Assembly (NCBI RefSeq): GCF_900249755.1
Contig: NZ_LT976853.1
Coordinates: 364,107-428,106, forward strand
Direction: 5' to 3'
Source of the DNA: Cupriavidus taiwanensis
Lineage (GTDB): Bacteria; Pseudomonadota; Gammaproteobacteria; Burkholderiales; Burkholderiaceae
DNA: 64,000 nucleotides
Both the position numbers and the translations under genes were made by a program. Positions 1-12,452 of the stretch are shown piece by piece (the first letter of the stretch is position 1; every line of letters begins with the position of its first letter). The notes under the pieces are model-generated. The model ran no database searches, was not told the DNA's origin, and was given only the letters and a program-made list of their open reading frames with translations.

Positions 1-3
1 GCT

Positions 4-462
4 TCAGCGCGTGCGGGCGCAGGCGCCGGTGCCGGGCTCGAACATCACCGGCCAGGCTTCCTCGTAGATGCCCGGGGTGCAGCGCTGCTGGCAGTTGGCG
101 TGCGCCAGCGTGACGCGGCGCGGATCCTGCCAGACCATCAGCTTGCAGCCGCTGCCGTCGTTGGCGCGCAGTTCGATATGCGGCTTCTTCTGGACCTGGC
201 GGAACTCGGCCAGGTTGAAGCTGCACGAGCCGCGCTTGCCCACCCACAGCTTCCACGACAGCTGCTGCACGCTGTTGTCCGCGATGCGCAGCTGCGCGTC
301 TTCGCGGAAGCCGTCTTCCTCGGTGCGGCGGCAGTCGCCGGCCAGGTCGATGTCGCGGCTGGCGATCGGCGTGGGCTTGCCGAGGATCGGCAGCCGGATG
401 CAGCCGGCCACCAGCGCGGCGAGTGCTGCAGCGGCGAGCAGGCGGAGCAGGGAGCGGGTCAT
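4..462 (-). CDS. Small predicted lipoprotein of unknown function
   Basis: A 152-residue protein with a hydrophobic N-terminal segment ending in a lipobox (LVAGC, Cys21), so it should be lipid-anchored at the cell envelope. The mature part holds several cysteines (for example in the GSCSF, GSGCKL, ANCQQRC and TGACA contexts), suggesting disulfides. A longer reading frame upstream overlaps gatA and is not credible; ATG 462 follows the gatA stop by 2 bp, so it is probably co-transcribed with gatC and gatA. I do not recognise a named family. The lipoprotein call rests on the lipobox; the function is unknown. Confidence 0.75.
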   Translation of the reverse strand: MTRSLLRLLAAAALAALVAGCIRLPILGKPTPIASRDIDLAGDCRRTEEDGFREDAQLRIADNSVQQLSWKLWVGKRGSCSFNLAEFRQVQKKPHIELRANDGSGCKLMVWQDPRRVTLAHANCQQRCTPGIYEEAWPVMFEPGTGACARTR

Positions 463-464
463 GG

Positions 465-1970
<1,506 letters not shown>

Positions 1971-2049
1971 GACAGTCGGTTGGCATCAGGGGTGGCGTAC
2001 TGGCGGGCGGACCGCGGCGCGCCTGGCGGCGGCACGGGCCGGGCAACGG

Positions 2050-2349
2050 TCATTCGATGACCTTGGGCACCAGGTACAGGCCGTTTTCGGTGGCCGGCGC
2101 GGGGCGCTGGTAGTCGGCGCGGCGGTCGGCCTCGGTGACCACGTCTTCGCGCAGGCGCTGGACCATGTCGCGCACGGCCGACAGCGGGTGCGCCAGCGGC
2201 TCGATGCCGGTGGTGTCGACCGCCTGCATCTGCTCGACCAGCGAGAAAAAGTTGTTCAGCTGCGCAAGCGTCTGTTCGGCCTCGGCATCGCTGGTTTCGA
2301 TGCGGGCGAGGTGGGCAATGCGCTTGACGTCGGATAGGTCGAGGGCCAT
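2050..2349 (-). CDS. gatC: Glutamyl-tRNA(Gln) amidotransferase subunit C
   Basis: A 99-residue GatC, the small subunit that wraps around GatA and GatB and stabilises the amidotransferase. It has the family opening ([18 protein letters not shown]), a central [12 protein letters not shown] helix and the [10 protein letters not shown] ending typical of GatC. The open frame continues upstream to 2550, but the family start matches ATG 2349. It is first in the minus-strand gatC-gatA unit, with a candidate promoter about 190 bp upstream. Confidence 0.96.
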   Translation of the reverse strand: MALDLSDVKRIAHLARIETSDAEAEQTLAQLNNFFSLVEQMQAVDTTGIEPLAHPLSAVRDMVQRLREDVVTEADRRADYQRPAPATENGLYLVPKVIE

Positions 2350-3998
<1,649 letters not shown>

Positions 3999-4194
3999 GC
4001 AGGACGCTCACGTGGCGATGCGCGGCCTGCCGGATCGACCGATCATGGCGGCGTCGCGGCGCCGCATCCGCCGGGGCCCGGCCCTGGCTGCTCCCGCCGC
4101 CCGGCCGTGCCGTGCCTGTCCCCGCCAGGGGCCGGGGCGCGGCAAGGCGGGCGGCGGGGCGTTTCCGCGTGGCCTCCGGCCTTTGTTCGGGTAA

Positions 4195-5160
4195 ATGGAT
4201 TACTCCCCTCCGCCGCTCTTCAAGCAAGGCACCTCGGCCGTCGCCAGGCTGGTCCTGTACGTGGGCATCGCGCTGGCGCTGCTGGTGGTCGACGCCCGCT
4301 TCGACGCGCTGCGCGTGGGCCGGCAGGTTGCCGCCACCGTGCTGATGCCGGTCGAGCGCCTGGTGCTGGCGCCGCGCGACGCGCTGCGCACCCTGTTCGA
4401 CTACGCGCAGTCGTCGGCGACGCTCGCCACCGAGAACCGCGAGCTGCGCCAGAACGCCGTGCAGCAGGCGCAGGCGTCGGTGCGCCAGGCGCAGCTCGAG
4501 GCCGAGAACAGCCAGCTGCGCAAGCTGCTCGGGCTGGCGCAGCAGTCGGCCACGCCGGTGACCGCCGCCGAAATTCTGTATGACGCGCGCGACCCGTACA
4601 GCCAGCGCATCGTCATCGACAAGGGCAGCCAGCACGGCCTGCGCGCCGGCTATCCGGTCATCGACGAGCGCGGCGTGGTCGGGCAGGTTACGCGCGTGTC
4701 GCCGTTCCAGTCCGAGGTGACGCTGCTGACCGACAAGGATCAGGCGATTCCGGTGCAGGTGGTGCGCAACGGCCTGCGCAGCGTGGCCTTCGGCGGCGCG
4801 CGCGCGGGCCAGCTGGACCTGCGCTTCATGGCCGCCGCCGCCGACCTGCAGCAGGGCGACCTGCTGGTGACCTCGGGCCTGGACGGCACCTATCCGCCGG
4901 GCCTGCCGGTGGCGAAGATCGTGCACATCGAGCGCAAGGCCGATACCGCGTTCTCGCGCGTCTATTGCGAGCCGGTGGCCGGCGTGCGCGCGCACCGCCA
5001 GCTGCTGGTGGTGCGCTACGACGCCGCCATCCCGGCGCGCGAAGCGGTCGAGGCGCGCCCCGAAGCACCGGTCAAGGGCGCCAGATCGGCCGCGGCACGC
5101 GCCGCCGCCGACAGCGCCGCGGCCGGCAAGGCGGCGCCCGCCAAGGAGGCACCACGGTGA
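4195..5160 (+). CDS. mreC: Rod shape-determining protein MreC
   Basis: MreC is a bitopic elongasome protein whose periplasmic part self-associates and activates PBP2. The 321 residues comprise a short cytoplasmic N-terminus, one membrane helix (about residues 18-36), a periplasmic coiled coil (about 75-105, rich in Glu/Gln with ENRELRQ and ENSQLRKLL) and the beta-rich MreC core. The Ala/Lys/Pro-rich C-terminal tail (last 45 residues) is low complexity. Its TGA overlaps the mreD GTG start by 4 bp, which implies translational coupling. Confidence 0.96.
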   Translation: MDYSPPPLFKQGTSAVARLVLYVGIALALLVVDARFDALRVGRQVAATVLMPVERLVLAPRDALRTLFDYAQSSATLATENRELRQNAVQQAQASVRQAQLEAENSQLRKLLGLAQQSATPVTAAEILYDARDPYSQRIVIDKGSQHGLRAGYPVIDERGVVGQVTRVSPFQSEVTLLTDKDQAIPVQVVRNGLRSVAFGGARAGQLDLRFMAAAADLQQGDLLVTSGLDGTYPPGLPVAKIVHIERKADTAFSRVYCEPVAGVRAHRQLLVVRYDAAIPAREAVEARPEAPVKGARSAAARAAADSAAAGKAAPAKEAPR

Positions 5161-5669
5161 CCAATCCCCAATACCTGCTGCGGCCGGTCAACCCGGCCTT
5201 TATCGCCTTCAGCTTCGTGCTGGCGTTCCTGTTCAACCTGATGCCGTGGGGCACCACGCTGTGGATCCCGGACATGGTGGCGCTGGTGCTGGTGTTCTGG
5301 AACATCCACCAGCCGCGCAAGGTGGGCATGGGCGTGGCGTTTCTTCTCGGCCTGCTGATGGACGTGCACGATGCCCGGCTGCTGGGCGAGCACGCGCTGG
5401 CGTACACGCTGCTGGCCTACTTCGCCATCACCATCCACCGCCGCGTGCTGTGGTTCACGGTCTATACCCAGGCGCTGCACGTGCTGCCGCTGCTGTTTAT
5501 CGCGCACGCGGTGCCGGTGCTGATCCGGCTGGCCATGGGCGCGCCGCTGCCGGGCTGGCCGCTGCTGCTGGCGCCGGCGATCGAGGCGCTGCTGTGGCCG
5601 CTCGCCACCAGCCTGCTGCTGGCGCCGCAGCGCCGCTCGAGCGATGTCGACGAGACCCGGCCGATCTGA
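5157..5669 (+). CDS. mreD: Rod shape-determining protein MreD
   Basis: MreD is the polytopic inner-membrane partner of MreC in the elongasome. This 170-residue protein is hydrophobic throughout, with about five or six membrane segments. The start is GTG 5157, inside the mreC stop (GTGA overlap) and preceded by a strong ribosome-binding site (AAGGAGG, 5143-5149). A longer upstream frame is a shadow of mreC. Gene order confirms the identity, since MreD is weakly conserved. Confidence 0.93.
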   Translation: MTNPQYLLRPVNPAFIAFSFVLAFLFNLMPWGTTLWIPDMVALVLVFWNIHQPRKVGMGVAFLLGLLMDVHDARLLGEHALAYTLLAYFAITIHRRVLWFTVYTQALHVLPLLFIAHAVPVLIRLAMGAPLPGWPLLLAPAIEALLWPLATSLLLAPQRRSSDVDETRPI

Positions 5670-5722
5670 CGCCGCATGCACCCGACCGCACCTGAACGCT
5701 CATTCCTGGCCAACGCAGTACC

Positions 5723-8029
5723 ATGACCGAAATCCGCAACGTCGAACTGGAAATCGGCCGCTTCCGCATCCGCGTGGCGGCCGCGGCGCTGTTTACGGTG
5801 GTCTGCTTCGGCCTGCTGTTCTCGCGCTTCCTGTGGCTGCAGTGGTACAAGCACGACCAGTACTCGGCCAAGGCCGAGGACAACCGCATTTCGGTGGCGC
5901 CGATCGAACCCAACCGCGGCATCATCATGGACCGCAACGGGATCGTGCTGGCGCGCAATTATTCGGCGTATACGCTGGAGATCACGCCGTCCAAGCTGAC
6001 CGATACGCTGGACAACACCATCGAGAGCCTGTCCGGCCTGGTCGATATCCAGCCGCGCGACCGGCGCCGCTTCAAGCGGCTGATGGAGGAATCGCGCAGC
6101 TTTGAAAGCCTGCCGATCCGCAGCCAGCTGACCGACGAAGAGGTGGCGCGCTTTTCCGCGCAGCGCTTCCGCTTTCCCGGCGTCGACGTGCGCGCGCGGC
6201 TGTTCCGCCAGTACCCGCTGGGCGAGTCGGCCTCGCACGTGGTCGGCTACCTGGGCCGGATCTCGCAGCGCGACCAGGAGCGCATCGAGGCCATGGACGT
6301 GGCCAACGACGCGGACGGCGCTAAATATGACCCGCGCAAGGACGCGGACAACTACAAGGGCACCAACTACATCGGCAAGATCGGCCTGGAGCAGAGCTAC
6401 GAGAGCGAGCTGCACGGGCTGACCGGCTTCGAGGAAGTCGAAGTGAGCGCGGGCGGGCGCCCGATCCGCACGCTGTCGACCTCGCCGGCAACGCCCGGCA
6501 ACAACCTGATCCTGTCGCTCGACATCCGCCTGCAGCAGCTGGCCGAGGCGCTCTATGGCAACCGCCGCGGCGCGCTGGTGGCGATCGAGCCGTCCACCGG
6601 CGACATCCTGGCCTTCGTCTCCAAGCCGACCTTCGACCCCAACCTGTTCGTCGAGGGCATCGACACCAACACCTGGAACGAGCTCAACGGCTCGCCCGAC
6701 AAGCCGCTGCTGAACCGGCCGTTGCGCGGCACCTATCCGCCCGGCTCGACCTACAAGCCGTTCATGGCGCTGGCCGCGCTGACCACCGGCAAGCGCACCG
6801 CGGCGTGGGGCATGTCCGACCCGGGCTACTTCACGCTGGGCAACCACACCTTCCGCGACGACAAGCCGGGCGGCCACGGCTGGGTCGACATGCACAGCTC
6901 GATCGTGCATTCGTGCGACACCTACTACTACGCGCTGGCGCGCGACATGGGCGTCAACGGCATCCATGACTTCATGAAGCCGCTGGGCTTCGGCCAGATC
7001 ACCGGCATCGACATCGAGGGCGAAAGCCGTGGCATCCTGCCGTCGACCGAGTGGAAGCGCAAGGCCTACCGCAAGCCCGAGCAGCAAAAGTGGTACGAGG
7101 GCGAGACCATCTCGCTGGGCATCGGCCAGGGCTACAACAGCTTCACCATCCTGCAGCTGGCGCAGGCCACCTCGGTGATCGTCAACGACGGCAAGGTGAT
7201 GAAGCCGCACCTGGTCAAGGCGGTCGAAGACGCGGTCACGCGCAAGCGCACGCTGACCGTGCCCAAGGAGAGCTACACCATCCCGTTCAAGCAGGCCGAC
7301 ATCAACGTGATCAAGCGCGCCATGGTCGCGGTGACGCACTCCGGCACGGCCGCGCGCGTGTTTGCCGGCGCCGCCTACGAGTCCGCCGGCAAGACCGGCA
7401 CGGCGCAGACCTACAGCCTGTCCAAGGGCGAGAAGTACAACCACCACGCGCTGGCCGAGCACAAGCGCGACCACTCGCTGTACACCGCGTTCGCGCCGGC
7501 CGACAACCCCAGGATCGCGATCGCGCTGATCGTCGAGAACGCCGGCTTCGGCGCCGCGGTGGCGGCGCCGATCGCGCGCAAGGTGATGGACTACTACCTG
7601 ACCGGCAAGTGGCCCGCCGAACTGGAGGCGATCGCCCCGCCCGCCGGCGAGCGCATGGCGGGCCGCGCGCCGGTGGATACGCCGAGCGTGTTCACCACCG
7701 GCCAGACCGCCAGCATTGCCAGCGCCACGGTGATGTCCAGCGGCGGCGCGCCGGCCAGCGGCGCCGCCGCCAGCGCGGTGGCCGCGGCGTCGGCCGCGCA
7801 CGTGCCGACGCCGGAGGCGATCGCCGCGACGCTGGACCCGGACGCCATCGCCCCGGCCTCGGCGGTGCAGTCGCTGGACCAGCGCATGCTGCAGGCGCTG
7901 GGCCACAGCAAGCCGCAGACCCCCGCGCCGGCCTCCGCGACGGTCGTGCCGGCCAAGGCGCCCGCGCCCAAACCACGCGTCAAGCCCGTGGCTGCCAAGG
8001 CAGCCAGCGGTGCCGACGCCAATCGCTGA
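5723..8029 (+). CDS. mrdA: Penicillin-binding protein 2 (elongation transpeptidase)
   Basis: PBP2 is the class B transpeptidase that cross-links peptidoglycan during elongation with RodA. It has one N-terminal membrane helix (about residues 17-38), a pedestal/dimerisation domain and a transpeptidase domain with S342-T-Y-K345 (nucleophile Ser342), an SCD second motif (HSCDTYY) and K557-T-G. At 768 residues it is about 130 longer than the E. coli protein. The excess is an Ala/Pro/Ser-rich C-terminal tail after about residue 640, ending in a basic KPRVKPVAAKAA stretch. It sits between mreD and rodA. Confidence 0.97.
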   Translation: MTEIRNVELEIGRFRIRVAAAALFTVVCFGLLFSRFLWLQWYKHDQYSAKAEDNRISVAPIEPNRGIIMDRNGIVLARNYSAYTLEITPSKLTDTLDNTIESLSGLVDIQPRDRRRFKRLMEESRSFESLPIRSQLTDEEVARFSAQRFRFPGVDVRARLFRQYPLGESASHVVGYLGRISQRDQERIEAMDVANDADGAKYDPRKDADNYKGTNYIGKIGLEQSYESELHGLTGFEEVEVSAGGRPIRTLSTSPATPGNNLILSLDIRLQQLAEALYGNRRGALVAIEPSTGDILAFVSKPTFDPNLFVEGIDTNTWNELNGSPDKPLLNRPLRGTYPPGSTYKPFMALAALTTGKRTAAWGMSDPGYFTLGNHTFRDDKPGGHGWVDMHSSIVHSCDTYYYALARDMGVNGIHDFMKPLGFGQITGIDIEGESRGILPSTEWKRKAYRKPEQQKWYEGETISLGIGQGYNSFTILQLAQATSVIVNDGKVMKPHLVKAVEDAVTRKRTLTVPKESYTIPFKQADINVIKRAMVAVTHSGTAARVFAGAAYESAGKTGTAQTYSLSKGEKYNHHALAEHKRDHSLYTAFAPADNPRIAIALIVENAGFGAAVAAPIARKVMDYYLTGKWPAELEAIAPPAGERMAGRAPVDTPSVFTTGQTASIASATVMSSGGAPASGAAASAVAAASAAHVPTPEAIAATLDPDAIAPASAVQSLDQRMLQALGHSKPQTPAPASATVVPAKAPAPKPRVKPVAAKAASGADANR

Positions 8030-8040
8030 AGGAGACGCGC

Positions 8041-9183
8041 ATGGATCGACGCCGCGTCCTGTCCCTGGTCAAGACCGCGCTGACCGGCTTTGACAAGCCG
8101 CTCTCGCTGATCGTGTTCCTGCTGTTCGCCACCGGCATCGTGGCGCTGTACTCGGCCGCCATCGACATGCCCGGCCGGGTCGAGGACCAGCTGCGCAACA
8201 TCCTGCTGTCGTACGTGGTGATGTTCGTGATTGCCTACCTGCCGACGCAGACGCTGATGCGGGTGGCGGTACCCATCTATACCGTGGGGGTGGCGCTGCT
8301 GATCGCGGTGGCCATGTTCGGCCTGATCCGCAAGGGCGCGCGCCGCTGGCTCTATGTCGGCATGGTGATCCAGCCGTCCGAGATCATGAAGATCTCGATG
8401 CCGCTGATGCTGGCGTGGTATTTCCAGAAGCGCGAGGGCGTGATCCGGTGGTTCGACTTCGTCGTCGCGCTGGGCCTGCTGCTGATCCCGGTGGGCCTGA
8501 TCGCCAAGCAGCCCGACCTGGGCACGGCGCTGCTGGTGATGGCCGCGGGCCTTTACGTGATCTACTTCGCCGGGCTGTCGTGGAAGCTGATCCTGCCGCT
8601 GATGGGGATCCTGGTGGTCGCCATCACGCTGCTGATCACGTTCCAGAACGACATGTGCGCGCCGGGCGTGAACTGGCCGGTGCTGCACGACTACCAGCAG
8701 CACCGCGTCTGCACGCTGCTGGACCCGACCAGCGATCCGCTCGGCAAGGGCTTCCACACGATCCAGTCGATCATCGCGATCGGCTCGGGCGGGGTCGAGG
8801 GCAAGGGCTGGCTCAAGGGCACGCAGACCCACCTGGAGTTCATCCCCGAAAAGCACACCGACTTTATCTTCGCGGTGTACTCGGAAGAATTCGGGCTGAT
8901 CGGCAACGCGGTGCTGCTGCTGCTGTACCTGCTGCTGATCTTCCGCGGGCTCTTTATCGCGGCCAATGCGCCAACCCTGTTCTCGCGGCTGCTGGCGGGG
9001 TCGATCACGCTGATCTTCTTCACCTATGCCTTCGTCAACATGGGCATGGTCAGCGGCATCCTGCCGGTGGTGGGCGTGCCGCTGCCGCTGCTGAGCTACG
9101 GCGGCACCGCGCTGGTGACGCTGGGCGCGGGCATCGGCATCCTGATGAGCATTTCGCGGCAGAAGCGGTTGATTCAGACGTAG
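8041..9183 (+). CDS. rodA: Rod shape-determining glycosyltransferase RodA
   Basis: RodA is the SEDS-family lipid II polymerase that pairs with PBP2 (mrdA, 11 bp upstream). At 380 residues with about ten membrane segments it has family length. SEDS landmarks include GARRWL, PSEIMKI, the KQPDLGTALL region, the FIPEKHTDFIF loop and the C-terminal PVVGVPLPLLSYGGTA signature. ATG 8041 follows a ribosome-binding site (AAGGAGA). A much longer overlapping frame upstream is a shadow of mrdA. Last gene of the mre operon. Confidence 0.97.
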   Translation: MDRRRVLSLVKTALTGFDKPLSLIVFLLFATGIVALYSAAIDMPGRVEDQLRNILLSYVVMFVIAYLPTQTLMRVAVPIYTVGVALLIAVAMFGLIRKGARRWLYVGMVIQPSEIMKISMPLMLAWYFQKREGVIRWFDFVVALGLLLIPVGLIAKQPDLGTALLVMAAGLYVIYFAGLSWKLILPLMGILVVAITLLITFQNDMCAPGVNWPVLHDYQQHRVCTLLDPTSDPLGKGFHTIQSIIAIGSGGVEGKGWLKGTQTHLEFIPEKHTDFIFAVYSEEFGLIGNAVLLLLYLLLIFRGLFIAANAPTLFSRLLAGSITLIFFTYAFVNMGMVSGILPVVGVPLPLLSYGGTALVTLGAGIGILMSISRQKRLIQT

Positions 9184-9205
9184 GGTTTTTCTGTACCGCC
9201 GGTTT

Positions 9206-9360
9206 GCTCCCCACTCCCGCGTGCGGGAGAGGGGCCGGGGGTGAGGGGCAGGAGGGCTAAAGGCTGAGGCCTGTGGGTTAACACCGTTGGCCTTGCTTTA
9301 CGTGGTTCCTGGCTAGCCCACCCCTCACCCCGACCCTCTCCCCATGAGGGGAGAGGGGGA
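9206..9360. repeat. Paired-hairpin intergenic repeat, copy 1
   Basis: Two palindromes in opposite orientation. The left one (9214-9229) has CTCCCGC/GCGGGAG arms followed by GGGGCCGGGGGTGAGGGG. The right one is preceded by CCCCTCACCCC and forms CTCTCCCC/GGGGAGAG (9336-9355). About 75 bp of unrelated sequence separate them. Related copies lie at about 49.9 and 59.2 kb. The arrangement resembles BIME/REP pairs, but I do not see the classical GTAG motif. It lies between rodA and the DUF484 gene. Confidence 0.8.
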
Positions 9361-9475
9361 ACACCTTGCTTAGGCTAGACCGGGCGGCTTGGGAGCATCC
9401 AAAACCGTGCGTTCCTGCGCAGGCAAGTGGGTTTGCTAAACTGCCACCCACTTTACCTCCACCGGTCCACGCCCC

Positions 9476-10156
9476 ATGAACGCCCAAGACGTTGCCGCCT
9501 ACCTGCAGAGCCATCCTGAATTCTTCGAAGAGCATGCCGAGCTGCTGGCCGCGGTGCAGCTGACCAGCCCGCACAGCCATCGTGCCGTGTCGCTGCAGGA
9601 GCGCCAGATGGAAATCCTGCGCGAGAAGAACAAGGGCCTGGAGCTGCGCCTCGCGGACCTGGTCCGCCATGGCCACGAGAACGACCGCACCCAGCAGCGC
9701 CTGCACGACTGGCAGCTGCGCCTGCTGGCCGAGGCCGATTCGCACGCGCTGCCGTATGCGGTGCAGGACGGCCTGCAGCAGGTGTTCGACGTGCCGGCGG
9801 TGGCGCTCAGGCTGTGGGATGTCGCCGAGCAGTACGCGCACATCGAAGTGGCGCAGGGCGCCAGCGAAGACCTGCGCATCTTTGCCGAAGGCCTGCGCGC
9901 GCCGTACTGCGGCAGCAACAGCGGCTTCGAGGCGGCCGGCCTGCTGGAGCGCGACGATATCACCTCGCTGGCGCTGGTGACGCTGCGCGTGCCGGTGCGC
10001 GCGCCCGAGCCCGGCGCCGAGGTGCGTGGCGCCGCCTTTGGCCTGCTGGTGCTGGGCTCGCCCGATCCGCGCCGCTTCCACGAAGGCATGGGCACGGCCT
10101 ACCTGTCGCAGATCGGCGAAGTCGCGGGCGCCGCGCTGAACCGGCTGCGCGACTGA
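9476..10156 (+). CDS. DUF484 family protein (GAF-like fold)
   Basis: A 226-residue DUF484 protein. The family has a short helical N-terminus (here MNAQDVAAYLQSHPEFFEEHAELL), a coiled segment (about residues 40-85) and a GAF-like C-terminal domain, here including the FGLLVLGSPDPRRFHEGMGTAYL region. The biochemical role is not established. DUF484 genes commonly sit directly upstream of xerC in proteobacteria, as here (19-bp gap), which supports both calls and suggests co-expression. Confidence 0.88.
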   Translation: MNAQDVAAYLQSHPEFFEEHAELLAAVQLTSPHSHRAVSLQERQMEILREKNKGLELRLADLVRHGHENDRTQQRLHDWQLRLLAEADSHALPYAVQDGLQQVFDVPAVALRLWDVAEQYAHIEVAQGASEDLRIFAEGLRAPYCGSNSGFEAAGLLERDDITSLALVTLRVPVRAPEPGAEVRGAAFGLLVLGSPDPRRFHEGMGTAYLSQIGEVAGAALNRLRD

Positions 10157-10175
10157 AGCCGCCCGGCCCGACGCC

Positions 10176-11246
10176 ATGACTGCACGCCGGCCGCCGCGCG
10201 ATGCGGTCACGCCTGCTTCCCCCCGCGCCGAAGCGCCCCCGCCAGACCCGCTGGTCACGCGCTACCTGGACTGGCTGCGCGGCAGCCGCAAGCTGGCCGA
10301 CCACACGCTGTCGGGCTACGCGCGTGAACTGCGCGTGCTGCAGGCGCACGCGGCGCAGCATGCGCCGGGCGTCGCGCTGCTGGCGCTGCAGACCCACCAT
10401 ATCCGCAATTTCGCCGCGCGGCTGCATGCCGCCGGGCTGGTCGGCACCAGCATCGCGCGCGCGCTGTCGGCGTGGCGCGGCTTCTACCTGTGGGCGGCGC
10501 GCCATGGCCATGGTGTCAGCGTGAATCCGGTCGACGGCGTGCGCGCGCCGCGCTCGGGGCACGCGCTGCCCAAGGCGCTGTCGGTCGAGCACGCGGTGGC
10601 GCTGGTGGCGCACCCGGCCGGCACCGACGCCGAGGCGCTGCGCGACCAGGCCGTCTACGAACTGTTTTACTCGAGCGGGCTGCGGCTGTCCGAGCTGGTG
10701 CAGCTGGACCTGCGCTATGCCGATGCCGGCGGCTACCGCTCCAGCGGCTGGCTCGACCTGGACGGCGCCGAAGTCACCGTGACCGGCAAGGGCTCGCGCC
10801 GGCGCTCGGTGCCGGTCGGCAGCAAGGCCGTCGCCGCGCTGCAGGCGTGGCTTGCGGTGCGCGACACCTTGCTGCGCCCGGGTGCCGCGCCCGAGGACGC
10901 GCATGCGCTGTTCCTGGGTCCGCGCGGGCGGCGGCTGTCGATGCGCACGGTGCAGCTGCGGCTCAAGCAGCAGGCGCTGCGCGCCGGCGTGCCGGCCGAT
11001 GTGCATCCGCACATGCTGCGGCATTCCTTCGCCACGCACCTGCTGCAGTCTTCGGGCGACCTGCGCGCGGTGCAGGAGATGCTGGGCCATGCCAGCATCT
11101 CGACCACGCAGGTCTACACCGCGCTGGACTTCCAGCACCTGGCCAAGGTCTACGACAAGGCCCACCCGCGCGCCGGCCGGGCGCGCGCGAAACCCGCGGC
11201 CGATGCCGCCGGCCGCGCGGATAGCGGCGAAACGCCGGAAGACTGA
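10176..11246 (+). CDS. xerC: Tyrosine recombinase XerC
   Basis: XerC acts with XerD at dif to resolve chromosome dimers. The 356-residue protein has an N-terminal core-binding SAM-like domain (about residues 25-110) and a C-terminal catalytic domain. All six active-site residues are visible: Arg170 (GLRLSEL), Lys205 (GKGSRRR), His279 and Arg282 (HMLRHSFATH), His305 (LGHASI) and nucleophile Tyr314 (QVYTALD). The N- and C-termini are slightly extended and low complexity. It is paired with DUF484 and converges on the LysR gene 1 bp away. No integrase-type neighbours, so this is the housekeeping copy. Confidence 0.95.
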   Translation: MTARRPPRDAVTPASPRAEAPPPDPLVTRYLDWLRGSRKLADHTLSGYARELRVLQAHAAQHAPGVALLALQTHHIRNFAARLHAAGLVGTSIARALSAWRGFYLWAARHGHGVSVNPVDGVRAPRSGHALPKALSVEHAVALVAHPAGTDAEALRDQAVYELFYSSGLRLSELVQLDLRYADAGGYRSSGWLDLDGAEVTVTGKGSRRRSVPVGSKAVAALQAWLAVRDTLLRPGAAPEDAHALFLGPRGRRLSMRTVQLRLKQQALRAGVPADVHPHMLRHSFATHLLQSSGDLRAVQEMLGHASISTTQVYTALDFQHLAKVYDKAHPRAGRARAKPAADAAGRADSGETPED

Positions 11247-11247
11247 C

Positions 11248-12204
11248 TCACTCCCACTGCGCCAGCACTTCGCGGAAACGCTCGATCTCGGGCAGCAGCC
11301 AGCCGCGGAACGCCTGCACCTTGGGCAGGTTCAGCGAACCCGGCGCGCACACGAAGTACAGCAGCCACGGGCACGGGATGCTGACATCGAACAGCCGCAC
11401 CACGCGCCCGGACAGCAGGTCGTTGCAGGCCAGCGATGAACGGATCAGGGCGATGCCCTGGCCTTCCGAGGCGGCCTGCAGCAGCAGCGACGAATCTTCC
11501 AGCAGCAGGCCCTTGCGCGGCTCGGGCCAGTCGAGCCCGGCGGCATCGAACCACGGCTTCCACGGATCGCCCTCGCCGCGCAGCAGCGGCAGGCCCGCCA
11601 TGTCCTGCGGCCGTTCGGGCAGCCGTCCGCCGTTGAAGGCGGGGCTGCAGACCGGGAAGAACACGTCGTCGAGCAGCCGCTCCACGTACAGGCCGGGATA
11701 GTCGCCGCTGCCCATGCGCAGCGCGATATCGACCTCTTCGTGGGCAAAGTTGACCAGCGTGTTCGACGACAGCAGCTCGACATCCAGCTCCGGGTGGCGC
11801 TCGATAAAGCTGCCGATGCGCGGCGTCAGCCAGCGCGCGGCAAACGACGGCATGGTGCTGATGGTCAGGCGCTTGTCGCGGTTGCCGGCCTGCAGCGCGC
11901 GCGTGGCATCGGCGATCTGCAGCAGCGCGTCGCGCACGCGCTCGGCGTAGAGGCGGCCCGCCGGGGTCAGCGCCACGCGCTTGCCGTGGCGCTCGAACAG
12001 CGGCATCCCCAGTTCTTCTTCCAGCGCGCGGATCTGGTGGCTGACCGCGCCGTGCGTGACGAACAGCTCCGTCGCCGCGCGCGAAAAGCTCTCGTGGCGC
12101 GCCGCTGCCTCGAAGGCGCGCAGCGCGGTCAGCGCAGGCAGGCGCGGCAACTCGCGGTGCCAGCCGCGCGGCATGTCCTTCTCCCAGGCGCTTTTCCAGG
12201 CCAT
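11248..12204 (-). CDS. LysR-family transcriptional regulator, GcvA-like
   Basis: A 318-residue LysR regulator with an N-terminal winged helix-turn-helix (LPALTALRAFEAAARHESFSR..., about residues 20-80) and a substrate-binding effector domain. The opening is typical of the GcvA-like subgroup. ATG 12204 is chosen because GGAGG (12214-12210) lies 5 nt upstream; GTG 12210 overlaps that site and ATG 12174 is the other alternative. It is divergent from the DUF2917 gene across about 250 bp, so that gene is the obvious candidate target. The effector is unknown. Confidence 0.9.
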   Translation of the reverse strand: MAWKSAWEKDMPRGWHRELPRLPALTALRAFEAAARHESFSRAATELFVTHGAVSHQIRALEEELGMPLFERHGKRVALTPAGRLYAERVRDALLQIADATRALQAGNRDKRLTISTMPSFAARWLTPRIGSFIERHPELDVELLSSNTLVNFAHEEVDIALRMGSGDYPGLYVERLLDDVFFPVCSPAFNGGRLPERPQDMAGLPLLRGEGDPWKPWFDAAGLDWPEPRKGLLLEDSSLLLQAASEGQGIALIRSSLACNDLLSGRVVRLFDVSIPCPWLLYFVCAPGSLNLPKVQAFRGWLLPEIERFREVLAQWE

Positions 12205-12452
12205 GGCCACCTCCAGACGGTTGGGGTTATGTGAGATTGGCTAACAAGAACAAAGAAAATATATCGTTTTGATAGTGGCCGGGCAATCACTAATATTCGA
12301 TCACCGGCCCCCGCAGTTGCAGTCTTCTTTACGGCGATCTTCACAGGATTTAACTGGCTTGGCCGATTTGCCGGGCCAGTCCGGCTACCTCGCCGCGAAT
12401 CCGTACTGTGTCAGGCGTATCCCCGCCGAGGCTGGCCGAACGGAGAACCACC

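Noticed and set aside
5462..7906. Long minus-strand open frame opposite mrdA
   Set aside because: Composition is the mirror image of the PBP2 coding strand; no start context and no recognisable domain.
9214..9229. Left hairpin of repeat copy 1 as rodA terminator
   Set aside because: It is followed by G-rich sequence, not T, and belongs to a dispersed repeat.
10176..11246. xerC as an integrase of a mobile island
   Set aside because: It sits next to DUF484 as in core genomes, no tRNA or att repeats or phage genes are nearby and composition matches the neighbours.
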